Source: JANPEF01 sp046596055
Lineage (GTDB): Bacteria > Eisenbacteria > RBG-16-71-46 > DASYSL01
Assembly (NCBI GenBank): GCA_046596055.1
Contig: JBKJNH010000189.1
Coordinates: forward strand, 1 to 19,967
Length of the DNA: 19,967 bases
Direction of reading: 5' to 3'
The position numbers and the translations under genes were made by a program. Shown here in pieces: positions 13,537 to 19,967 of the stretch (the stretch's first letter is position 1; each line of letters opens with the position of its first letter). The notes below the pieces were generated by a model. The model was not told the origin of the DNA, made no database searches, and was given only the letters and a program-made list of their open reading frames with translations.

Positions 13537-16115
13537 ATGCGCGCGCTCTTTTCCCGATGGCGGCGCTTGCAGCGCTGGCCGTGGCTGCGCCGGCGGTTCA
13601 CGCCGGCCCCGGCACCGCGGCCGACGTGCCGCCCGGCGCGCGCGCGACCGCGCTGGGTGGCGCGTTCACGGCGATCGCCGACGACGGCAATGCGCTCTAC
13701 TGGAACCCCGCGGGCCTGCCGCGGCTGGGGCACCAGGAGTTCACGAGTACCCTTGGCAGCGTCGGCGGCACGGGCACGGCCGAGAACTATCTCGGCTACG
13801 TGTTCCCGATCACCGACCAGCACGCGGCGGCGTTCTCGTGGAAGCAGACGAGCCAGGACGACACGGGCCTCGAGTTTGGCGAGAACACGTACTCGCTGGG
13901 CTACGCCTACCGCTTCGGCAAGAAGGTCGGCATCGGGGCGGCGTACCGGCACCTGTCGTCGGACGTCGATCTCGACGGCGCGACCTTTAGCGAGTGGTCC
14001 GGGAACACGTTCGACTTCGGCGCGCACTACGCGGTGTCCGATCGGCTGTCGGTGGGCGCCACGCTCAAGGACGCGTTCGGACGCACGGTCATGCACGCGG
14101 ATGGGCCCGAGGAGCGCCTTGCCGATCCGCAGTTCACGGTCGGCGTGGCCGGGCGCCCGCTCGCCGGAGCCGCGTGGACGGTGGCCGCCGACGTCAACGA
14201 CCAGCTGCACATCGGCAGCGAGTACTGGTATCGCGGGCTCGTCGGCGTGCAGGCCGGCGCGCTCACCGACCTCGCGAGCACGCAGGGCGCCGAGGGCGAG
14301 GGCATCACGTGGTCCATGGGCGCATCGGCGCGCTGGAAGGTGCTGCAGTTCGACTACGCGCACGTCATGCCGCCCACCCTGCCTGCAACGAACCGCTTCA
14401 CGGCCGCGGTGGCGTTCAACCTGAACCCCTCGCGCGTGCGGGTCGAGAAGACGCAGATGGACGAGGTCTACGCCTCGCAGAAGGGCCGCTATGCGCAGAA
14501 GCCGGTGGGATCGGTGCGCCTGACGTCGCGCGTCGAGGAGCCGCAGGCGGCGACGCTGTCGGTGTTCGTGCCCGGGCTCATGGATGCGCCGACCGAGCGC
14601 GAGGTCGTGGTCCGTCCGAAGCAGTCGCAGGACGTCCCCCTGAGCGCCGTGTTCGGCAACGAGCTGATGGCGCTCGAGCAGGACCGCGCCGTCCAGGCCG
14701 ACGTGCGCCTGACGTACCGCCACAAGAACCGCACGCGGGTCGAGAAGGCGACGACGCAGTTCTTCGTCTATCGCCCCGGGGCGATCTCGTGGGAAGACAC
14801 GCGCGCGGCGGCGGCGTTCGTCACGCCGAATGATCCGGTCGTCTCGGACTTCGCGCGCAGCGTGGTCGCCGGGCGCGACCAGGCGTACGAGGGCGGGCCG
14901 CTGCGCAACGTGATGACCGCGATGCGCATGTGGGACGCGCTGTCGAGCTACGGCCTGACGTACGTGCCCGACCCGAACACGCCGTTCTCGGCGGTGTCGG
15001 GCACGCGCAGCGCGGTCGACCAGGTGCAGTACCCCCGCGGGCTTTTGGCCAGTCGCACGGGCGACTGCGACGACATGTCCGTGCTCTACTGCACGATGCT
15101 CGAGAACGTGGGCATCCCGACCGCGTTTCTCGACGGTCCGGGGCACATCCTCATGATGTTCGATTCGGGCGTGCACCCGCGCAACGCGCTGGCGCTGTCG
15201 ATGGACGAGTCGATGTACGCCGTGCGCGACGAGCGGGTGTGGATCCCCGTCGAGACGACGATGATCGGCAAGTCGTTCGTCGACGCGTGGGAGGAGGGCG
15301 CGAACATCTACCGTCGCTGGGAGACGTCGGCCGACTTCCGGGTTGTGCCCGTGCAGGACGCGTGGGCCGAGTATGTGCCGTCGTTGCCCGGGACGCCGCC
15401 GCCCGTGGTGACCGCGCCGTCGGCCGAGACGATTGATCGGCTGTTCGCCGTCGATCACGACTCGCTCAAGGCGCGGCAGGCAGCGTACCTGCGCGCGCGC
15501 TTCCTCGAGCAGCTCGACTCGGAGCCGAAGTCGGATCTCGACGCGGGGAAGGAGAACCAGCTTGCGCTCGTCTATGCGCTCGACGGCAAGTTCACCGAGG
15601 CGCGCTCGGGCTGGGCGCGCGTGCTCGCGGCCGATGCCGCCGACGCGAACGCGCTCGTCAACACGGGCAACCTGGACCTGCTCGAGGGCGAGCCCGATTC
15701 GGCGCTGGTGCGGTACGATGCAGCGCTCGCGCTCGGGCGCGATCCCGGAGTGTTGTTGAATCAGGGCCTGGCCCGCTGGTCGAAGGGGGACGAGGCGGGC
15801 GCCGACAAGAGCTTCTCGCGGGCGCTCGCGCTGCTGTCCGATCCCGCCGAGGCCGAGCGGCTCCTGGGCCTGCCGCAGGAAGCGACGGGGCAGGGCAGCC
15901 CGCGCCGCCTGACGGCGGAGGAAGTCCGGCAACGCCTGCGGGCTGCCGCAGCGCGCGTGCCGAAACAGGACGCCGCACAGGCGTCCGAGACGTCCACGCA
16001 ATCGGATGGACGTCCGGTCAAGGTGGTGTCGAAGACCAGTGGCGCGCGTGCGACGGATCGCAAGGATCTCGCGCGAGTCGTCTACTGGAAGGGAATCGAA
16101 AGGGGGAGTCGCTGA
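13533..16115 (+). CDS. PorV-like barrel fused to transglutaminase-like and TPR domains
   Basis: An 860-residue multidomain envelope protein. Residues 1-24 are a signal peptide. About 25-295 resemble the PorV/PorQ (UPF0164) outer-membrane barrel, opening with the typical GARATALGGAFTAIADDGNA and YWNPAGL. About 300-425 look like a beta-sandwich. A transglutaminase-like cysteine-enzyme domain (about 435-600) has C512 in GDCDDMSVLY, H538 in GPGHILMMF and E574 in WIPVETT, the expected triad. TPRs follow (about 675-765), then a low-complexity linker and a C-terminal module (793-853) ending near VYWK that recurs in the next protein. The domain could cleave or cross-link peptides. The ATG overlaps the upstream stop as ATGA, implying translational coupling. 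The topology of the parts after the barrel is not known. Confidence 0.85.
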   Translation: MNARALFPMAALAALAVAAPAVHAGPGTAADVPPGARATALGGAFTAIADDGNALYWNPAGLPRLGHQEFTSTLGSVGGTGTAENYLGYVFPITDQHAAAFSWKQTSQDDTGLEFGENTYSLGYAYRFGKKVGIGAAYRHLSSDVDLDGATFSEWSGNTFDFGAHYAVSDRLSVGATLKDAFGRTVMHADGPEERLADPQFTVGVAGRPLAGAAWTVAADVNDQLHIGSEYWYRGLVGVQAGALTDLASTQGAEGEGITWSMGASARWKVLQFDYAHVMPPTLPATNRFTAAVAFNLNPSRVRVEKTQMDEVYASQKGRYAQKPVGSVRLTSRVEEPQAATLSVFVPGLMDAPTEREVVVRPKQSQDVPLSAVFGNELMALEQDRAVQADVRLTYRHKNRTRVEKATTQFFVYRPGAISWEDTRAAAAFVTPNDPVVSDFARSVVAGRDQAYEGGPLRNVMTAMRMWDALSSYGLTYVPDPNTPFSAVSGTRSAVDQVQYPRGLLASRTGDCDDMSVLYCTMLENVGIPTAFLDGPGHILMMFDSGVHPRNALALSMDESMYAVRDERVWIPVETTMIGKSFVDAWEEGANIYRRWETSADFRVVPVQDAWAEYVPSLPGTPPPVVTAPSAETIDRLFAVDHDSLKARQAAYLRARFLEQLDSEPKSDLDAGKENQLALVYALDGKFTEARSGWARVLAADAADANALVNTGNLDLLEGEPDSALVRYDAALALGRDPGVLLNQGLARWSKGDEAGADKSFSRALALLSDPAEAERLLGLPQEATGQGSPRRLTAEEVRQRLRAAAARVPKQDAAQASETSTQSDGRPVKVVSKTSGARATDRKDLARVVYWKGIERGSR

Positions 16116-16822
16116 TGCGTCACACACACGGAACGAAACGGCGCGGCCCGCGGGCATGGGTGGCCGCGGTCGCGGCGCTCGCCTGCATCGCCACGGGCGC
16201 GAGCGCGGCCACGACGACGACGACGACAACGACGACGACGACGACGGCCGCCACGACGAAGGCCGACAAGGTGTCGCTGCGCGCGCAGCTCGGCATCATC
16301 TACGCGCAGAACGGGCAGGTCGACGATGCACGGAAGGAGTTCGTGAAGCTCCTCGAGGAGCCGACCGGGCGCCCCGCCGCGCTCACCAACCTCGGCAACC
16401 TCGGCATGCTCGACGGCGACGTCGACGTCGCGGTCGAGAACTACACGCAGGCCGCCGCGCTCGACACGGCGGACGGCGGCATCCTGCTCAACCTGGGCCT
16501 GGCGTACAACCAGGCGGGCAACGACGATGCGGCGGCCGACGCGATCAGCCGCGCGTTGACCAAGACCGGCGGCCCCGAGCGCGCGCAGTACCTGCTCGGC
16601 ATCCGCTCGGAAACGAACACCGCAAAGGGCAAGGCCAGCAAGCTGTCCAATGAGGAGATCAAAGCCATGCTGGCGAAGTCGAAGGCCAAGGTCCCGGCGG
16701 CGGGAACCACGACGGCGCCCGCGCAGAAGACCGGATCGACGCAGGTCGTCTCGCGCCCCGGGGGCGCGCGCGCGGCCGACGTGTCGGTCGGCGCGACCTC
16801 GCTCTACTGGAAGGAGAACTAG
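16115..16822 (+). CDS. Exported TPR protein, paralogue of the preceding protein's C-terminus
   Basis: A 235-residue exported protein. The signal peptide (1 to about 31, ending GASA) is followed at once by twelve threonines and a short AATT stretch. TPR-type helices fill about 55-150 (LGIIYAQNG, LTNLGNLGMLDGD, LLNLGLAYNQAG). A charged helix LSNEEIKAML begins at 177, then an Ala/Thr/Pro linker, and the C-terminus is VVSRPGGARAAD to YWKEN. Both the TPR block and the final 57 residues (177-233) align with residues 675-765 and 793-853 of the protein encoded just upstream, so the gene arose by duplication of that gene's 3' third or shares its ancestor. Its ATG shares one base with the upstream TGA and has a GGGGGAG site. 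It is probably a periplasmic scaffold or partner; no enzyme domain is present. Confidence 0.8.
   Translation: MRHTHGTKRRGPRAWVAAVAALACIATGASAATTTTTTTTTTTTAATTKADKVSLRAQLGIIYAQNGQVDDARKEFVKLLEEPTGRPAALTNLGNLGMLDGDVDVAVENYTQAAALDTADGGILLNLGLAYNQAGNDDAAADAISRALTKTGGPERAQYLLGIRSETNTAKGKASKLSNEEIKAMLAKSKAKVPAAGTTTAPAQKTGSTQVVSRPGGARAADVSVGATSLYWKEN
16211..16246 (+). repeat. ACG trinucleotide tract encoding 12 threonines
   Basis: Twelve Thr codons in a row: five ACG, one ACA, six ACG. The tract lies directly after the predicted signal-peptide cleavage site of the small TPR protein. Slippage in units of three would lengthen or shorten the Thr run without breaking the frame. Confidence 0.95.
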
Positions 16823-16826
16823 CCGC

Positions 16827-16844
16827 CGCGTCGTTCGCGACGCG
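16827..16844 (+). terminator. Perfect 7-bp hairpin with TTCG loop between TPR and CHASE2 genes
   Basis: CGCGTCG, loop TTCG, CGACGCG. It starts 5 bases after the TPR gene's stop, in the 95-bp gap before the phosphatase gene. There is no T-run, so it may be a partial terminator, an mRNA-stabilising end or an attenuator that lowers expression of the last two genes. It is also possible that it has no role in such G+C-rich DNA. Confidence 0.35.
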
Positions 16845-16917
16845 CGCGTGATGCATCGTGGCGTCCGCCCTCGGTGGGCGGGCGCCGCTCCCCCTCGCCC
16901 CCTCGCGGAGAGCCGCC

Positions 16918-19044
16918 TTGCCCTTCAAGTGGCCCCGGCTGCGCCTGCCCGGCTCGCTGTACCGCTTGCCCGACCTCCACATGGAGGCGGTGCGGGCCGC
17001 TCTGCGTTTTGGCGCGGTGGCGGCCGCGATCGCGTTCCTCGGCTCGCTGGTCGTTCCCTCCGTGGGCGTGTTCCAGAAACTCGAGCTGACGACGCAGGAC
17101 GTGCGCCTGCGCCTGCGCGGCGAGCGGCCGATCGACTCGTCGCTCGCGCTCATCGAGATCGACCAGTTCTCGCTCACGAAGTACATGAACTCCTGGCCGA
17201 TCGCACGCGAGCAGTACGCGCTCCTGCTCTTCGGGCTGCGGGGCGCGGAAGTGAAGACCGTCGGCATCGACCTGTTGTTCGTGGGCAACGACAAGTACGC
17301 TCCCGACGACCCATCGATGCCGACGAACGACGAGTTCCTCGCCGCCGTGATCGCGGGTGATCCCGCGATCATCAATGCGGTCTACTTCCCGCTGGAGGAG
17401 AAGGGCAAAGGGCTCGCGCCCGACGAAAGCCTCACGGTCGACCCCCTGCGCTCCACGTGGCTGCGCTTCACCGCGCCGCTGCCCGATAATGTCGAGCTCC
17501 TCCGTTCGTCCCAGCTCAACTTCGAGATGCAGGAGGACATCGTCGCCGCGTCCGCGAGCGTTGGGCATGTCTCGCTCTACCAGGACGTCGACGGCGTCAC
17601 TCGCTCGCTGCCGCTGGTGGTCAATCACCAGGGGCGGATGTTTCCGGCGCTCCCGTTGCTCATGGCCGCCCGCCAGCTCGATGCCGACTGGCGGCAGATC
17701 CGGTTCGCTCGCGGGCATGCGATCCTGCCCACGCCGGGCGGGGAAGTCCGGATCCCGGTCGACGACCGGGCGCGCATGCTCATCTCCTATCCGGGCAACC
17801 GGGAGCACTTCAGGAAGCACTCGAACCGTCACGAGTTCTGGAACGTGGTGGACGAAATCCGCGACTCCATGGATGCCCCGACGGGAGTGGCGGCGCCGCC
17901 ACGATTCGCCCGCCTGAAGGGCTCGGTCGCGCTGGTGTGCAACACGGCCGCCACCTCGGCGATCGCGGACTACGGCCCCACGCCGTTCGACGTGAACTTC
18001 CCCCTCGCTTACGCGCACGCCTCGGTCGTCAACAGCATCCTGCGCGACGACTACCTCCGGCGCGTGCCGCGCGGCGTGCAGATGATCTTCTGGGCGGCGA
18101 CGGCGGCGCTCCTGGCATTCATCATGTCGACGGTGGCGCCGATTCCGTTCCTTACGGTGACGGTGCTCGCGATGTTCGCCTACATGGTCGCGGGCTGGGC
18201 TGCCGCGACGTTCACCGGCTCGATCATCGAGGTCGTCCCGCCGATCGTCATGATCGGCCTGCAGGCCGTGGCGATCGGGGCGCGCGGCTACCGCCTGAGA
18301 GACCGGCAGCGCCGGGCCCAGGAGCAGGAGCTGTCGGTGGCGAAGAAGATCCAGCAGGACCTGCTGCCCCGCGGCGTGCTGGCAGCGAACGGTGTCGAGG
18401 TGGCGGGCTTCAATCTGCCGTGCTACGCGGTGGGGGGCGACTACTTCGACTACTTCCGCCTGCCCGACGGGCGCATCGCGCTGGCCATCGCCGACGTCGC
18501 CGGCAAGGGTGTTCCGGCCGCGCTCCTCATGTCGAACCTGCAGGCCATCTTCCGCGCCGAGACCTCGCGGGGCAGCGGTGTGACGGACATTCCCGCACAG
18601 GCGAACCGCCAGCTCATGGAGTCGATGTCGGGCAGCTCGAAGTTCGTCACCTTCTTCTACGGCGCGCTCGACCCCGAGGCGCGCCGCCTGTCGTATACCA
18701 ACGCCGGGCACAACCCGCCGCTGGTGGTGCGCGCCGACGGGTCGATCGAGGAACTCGAAGCCGGCGGCCTGCTGCTCGGCGTGTTTCCGATCGCGCAGTA
18801 CGACGAGGGCACGGTCGACCTCCTGCCGGGCGACTTGTGCGTCCTGTTCACCGACGGCGTCACCGAGGCCGAGAACAAGGCCCGCGACCTGTACAGCGAC
18901 GAGCGCCTGCAAGCGCTGTTGCGCCGCGAGCGCGGCGGTACGGCGAGCGCGATCGCCCAGGCGATCTCGGACGACGTCGCGACGTTCAGCCGCGGCCTGC
19001 ACCAGAGCGACGATGTCACGGTGATCGTGGTGAAGGTGGCGTAA
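16918..19044 (+). CDS. CHASE2-domain transmembrane sensor with SpoIIE/PP2C phosphatase output
   Basis: A 708-residue membrane signalling protein. One N-terminal membrane segment (about 25-47) leads to an extracytoplasmic CHASE2 domain (about 48-370), followed by three close membrane segments (about 387-455), the standard CHASE2 layout. A short helical linker (RAQEQELSVAKKIQQDLLP) connects to a cytoplasmic PP2C-type SpoIIE domain. Its metal-binding acids are present: D508 in GGDYFDYF, D526 in ADVAGKG, D646 in FTDGVTEA and D698/D699 near the end. It should dephosphorylate Ser/Thr, usually on an anti-anti-sigma (STAS) protein, but no STAS or anti-sigma gene is in the window. The TTG at 16918 was chosen because GGAGAG lies 5 bases upstream; an in-frame GTG at 16858 lacks a site and is the alternative. 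The 95-bp upstream gap holds a hairpin. Confidence 0.9.
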   Translation: MPFKWPRLRLPGSLYRLPDLHMEAVRAALRFGAVAAAIAFLGSLVVPSVGVFQKLELTTQDVRLRLRGERPIDSSLALIEIDQFSLTKYMNSWPIAREQYALLLFGLRGAEVKTVGIDLLFVGNDKYAPDDPSMPTNDEFLAAVIAGDPAIINAVYFPLEEKGKGLAPDESLTVDPLRSTWLRFTAPLPDNVELLRSSQLNFEMQEDIVAASASVGHVSLYQDVDGVTRSLPLVVNHQGRMFPALPLLMAARQLDADWRQIRFARGHAILPTPGGEVRIPVDDRARMLISYPGNREHFRKHSNRHEFWNVVDEIRDSMDAPTGVAAPPRFARLKGSVALVCNTAATSAIADYGPTPFDVNFPLAYAHASVVNSILRDDYLRRVPRGVQMIFWAATAALLAFIMSTVAPIPFLTVTVLAMFAYMVAGWAAATFTGSIIEVVPPIVMIGLQAVAIGARGYRLRDRQRRAQEQELSVAKKIQQDLLPRGVLAANGVEVAGFNLPCYAVGGDYFDYFRLPDGRIALAIADVAGKGVPAALLMSNLQAIFRAETSRGSGVTDIPAQANRQLMESMSGSSKFVTFFYGALDPEARRLSYTNAGHNPPLVVRADGSIEELEAGGLLLGVFPIAQYDEGTVDLLPGDLCVLFTDGVTEAENKARDLYSDERLQALLRRERGGTASAIAQAISDDVATFSRGLHQSDDVTVIVVKVA

Positions 19045-19072
19045 CGAGCAACCGCTCGGGAGCGAGGGTGAC

Positions 19073-19840
19073 ATGACCGACCCGACTCCAATTCCTCGAC
19101 GGCGCCTCGGCTTTCTTCTCTGGGTGGCCGGCATGATCGGCGTCGCCGTCATCACGGTGACGGTGCTCCCGCAGATGCTCGAGCGCATGACCATGTCCAC
19201 GCCCCTGCCCGCGCCGCTGCCGTTGCTGCAGCTCGCCAGCCTCGCGCAGAGTGGCTTGCTTCTCGCCCTCGCGATCTGGTCGGGGGTCGCGCTCGCGCCG
19301 GCGGTGGGCCTCCGCGCGCCGGCGTTCGAGGCGGCGGTATCCGGTCACCCGATTGCGCCCGCGCTCAGACCGCAACTTCTGCCCGGCCTCGTCGCCGGCA
19401 TGCTGGGCGGGGCGTTGCTGTTCGTCGTGCTCGGGAACGCGCCCACGGCGCTGGCGCAGGTGCAGGGGCAGATCGCCCTTCCCCTGCTTGCGCGGGTGCT
19501 CTACGGCGGCATCACCGAGGAACTCCTCCTGCGGTGGGGGCTCATGACCGCGCTCGTATGGCTGGCGTGGCGGTTCCTGCAGCACCGGCAGGGTACGGCG
19601 CGCGCGGGCTACATCTGGGTCGCCATCGGGATCAGCGCGTTGATCTTCGGCGTCGGACATCTTCCGGCCGCGGGGGCGATGATCGGTTCGCTGGACGCGA
19701 GCCAGGCCCTGTTCGTGGTCGGCGCGAACACGCTGTTCGGACTGCTCTTCGGGTACCTGTACTGGCGATACGGCCTGGAGACCGCCATGATCGCGCACGC
19801 CCTCGCGCACGTGGTGGCGTCCCTGGCAAACCTGGCCTGA
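19073..19840 (+). CDS. CPBP-family (Abi/CAAX) intramembrane metalloprotease
   Basis: A 255-residue polytopic membrane protein with about six hydrophobic segments. The C-terminal half has the CPBP motifs: E149-E150-x3-R154 in GITEELLLRWG, H196 in IFGVGHLPAA, N219 in ANTLFGLLFGYLY, and H242 in AMIAHALAHV. These are the glutamates, histidines and asparagine of the Rce1-type active site, so it should be an active membrane protease. Members process prenylated or bacteriocin-like substrates or release membrane-bound regulators; the substrate here is unknown. The ATG follows GAGGG at a spacing of 4 and lies 28 bases after the phosphatase stop, so the two are probably co-transcribed. The last four codons fall in the end-of-window foldback, but the protein is complete with a TGA stop. 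Confidence 0.88.
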   Translation: MTDPTPIPRRRLGFLLWVAGMIGVAVITVTVLPQMLERMTMSTPLPAPLPLLQLASLAQSGLLLALAIWSGVALAPAVGLRAPAFEAAVSGHPIAPALRPQLLPGLVAGMLGGALLFVVLGNAPTALAQVQGQIALPLLARVLYGGITEELLLRWGLMTALVWLAWRFLQHRQGTARAGYIWVAIGISALIFGVGHLPAAGAMIGSLDASQALFVVGANTLFGLLFGYLYWRYGLETAMIAHALAHVVASLANLA

Positions 19841-19967
19841 ACGCGACCCGCGGCGGAGCCGGGCCGCCGATCACGTTCGATCCGCGCGCTCCATCCGCTT
19901 GAGGAACGCGCGGATCGAACGTGATCGGCGGCCCGGCTCCGCCGCGGGTCGCGTTCAGGCCAGGTTT
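19828..19967. repeat. Perfect 61-bp inverted repeat with 18-base loop at the window end
   Basis: Bases 19828-19888 and 19907-19967 are exact reverse complements separated by 18 bases. The right arm ends on the last base of the window, and the left arm includes the final codons and stop of the CPBP protease gene. A perfect 61-bp stem copying coding sequence and cut off by the end of the contig is typical of a foldback chimera in library preparation or assembly. As a terminator it would be far too long and lacks a T-run. Confidence 0.95.

Noticed and set aside
13470..16229. Long minus-strand open frame opposite the PorV-transglutaminase gene
   Set aside because: Low-complexity Arg/His-rich product, no start context, and fully covered by a well-supported + gene. 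The minus frames opposite the kinase (5794-7878) and phosphatase (16819-19200) were rejected for the same reason.
16207..16260. Asp-rich frame (DDDDDNDDDDD) through the ACG tract
   Set aside because: It lies in an out-of-frame shadow; the Thr frame carries the signal peptide and TPRs.
19828..19967. Terminal inverted repeat read as a terminator, insertion-sequence end or telomere-like hairpin
   Set aside because: The stem copies coding sequence, is perfect over 61 bases and is cut by the window end. No transposase or telomere-resolution gene is nearby.
1..19967. CRISPR array, tRNA, rRNA, transposase or phage genes
   Set aside because: I looked on both strands and saw no spaced direct repeats, tRNA-like cloverleaf, rRNA sequence or mobile-element protein.

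Overview
The window is strongly G+C-rich and uses G/C-ending codons throughout. It has the features of an environmental Gram-negative-type bacterium of the FCB group (Eisenbacteria, Krumholzibacteria or Gemmatimonadota-like). The pointers are a C-terminal FlgD-type Ig domain on a secreted beta-propeller, a PorV/UPF0164-type outer-membrane barrel, and many predicted exported proteins. This placement is inferred from domains; there is no rRNA or marker gene. Both ends look like assembly ends: the first 77 bases exactly repeat an internal piece of the first gene, and the last 140 bases form a perfect 61-bp foldback that runs to the final base. The window is therefore probably a whole metagenomic contig, and its outermost bases should not be read as biology.

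Left part (about 1-5190), accessory genes. An NmrA-type NAD(P)-binding oxidoreductase (+) faces a DinB-family protein (-). Next come a membrane-anchored single heavy-metal-associated (HMA) domain protein (+), a secreted or anchored HExxH peptidase with a PDZ domain (-), and a divergently placed exported metallo-beta-lactamase-fold hydrolase (+). The HMA and peptidase genes overlap tail to tail by four bases at CTAG.

Middle part (5340-9576), all on +. An unrecognised exported Cys-rich protein with two CxSC half-repeats is followed by an OmpR-type two-component system: a membrane histidine kinase with a large extracytoplasmic domain, then its response regulator. An exported TolB-like PD40 beta-propeller follows. 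A 609-bp gap with a strong hairpin just after the propeller gene ends this block.

Right part (10186-19840), five co-directional genes that look like one operon. They encode (1) a secreted two-component-type propeller protein with Ig-like, ZU5-like and FlgD-type Ig domains; (2) a fusion of a PorV-like barrel, a beta-sandwich, a transglutaminase-like cysteine enzyme and TPRs; (3) a small exported TPR protein that is a paralogue of the C-terminal third of (2), with a run of 12 threonines at its mature N-terminus; (4) a CHASE2 sensor fused to a SpoIIE/PP2C phosphatase; and (5) a CPBP (Abi/CAAX) intramembrane protease. Genes 1-2 overlap by 4 bases and 2-3 by 1 base.

The right part is the best candidate for an undescribed system. 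A PorV-like barrel carrying its own cysteine enzyme is translationally coupled to a protein with a sorting-type C-terminal domain, a shared TPR plus C-terminal module sits on two adjacent proteins, and a transmembrane phosphatase and membrane protease follow. The proposed joint role (surface-protein export and processing with envelope sensing) is inference.
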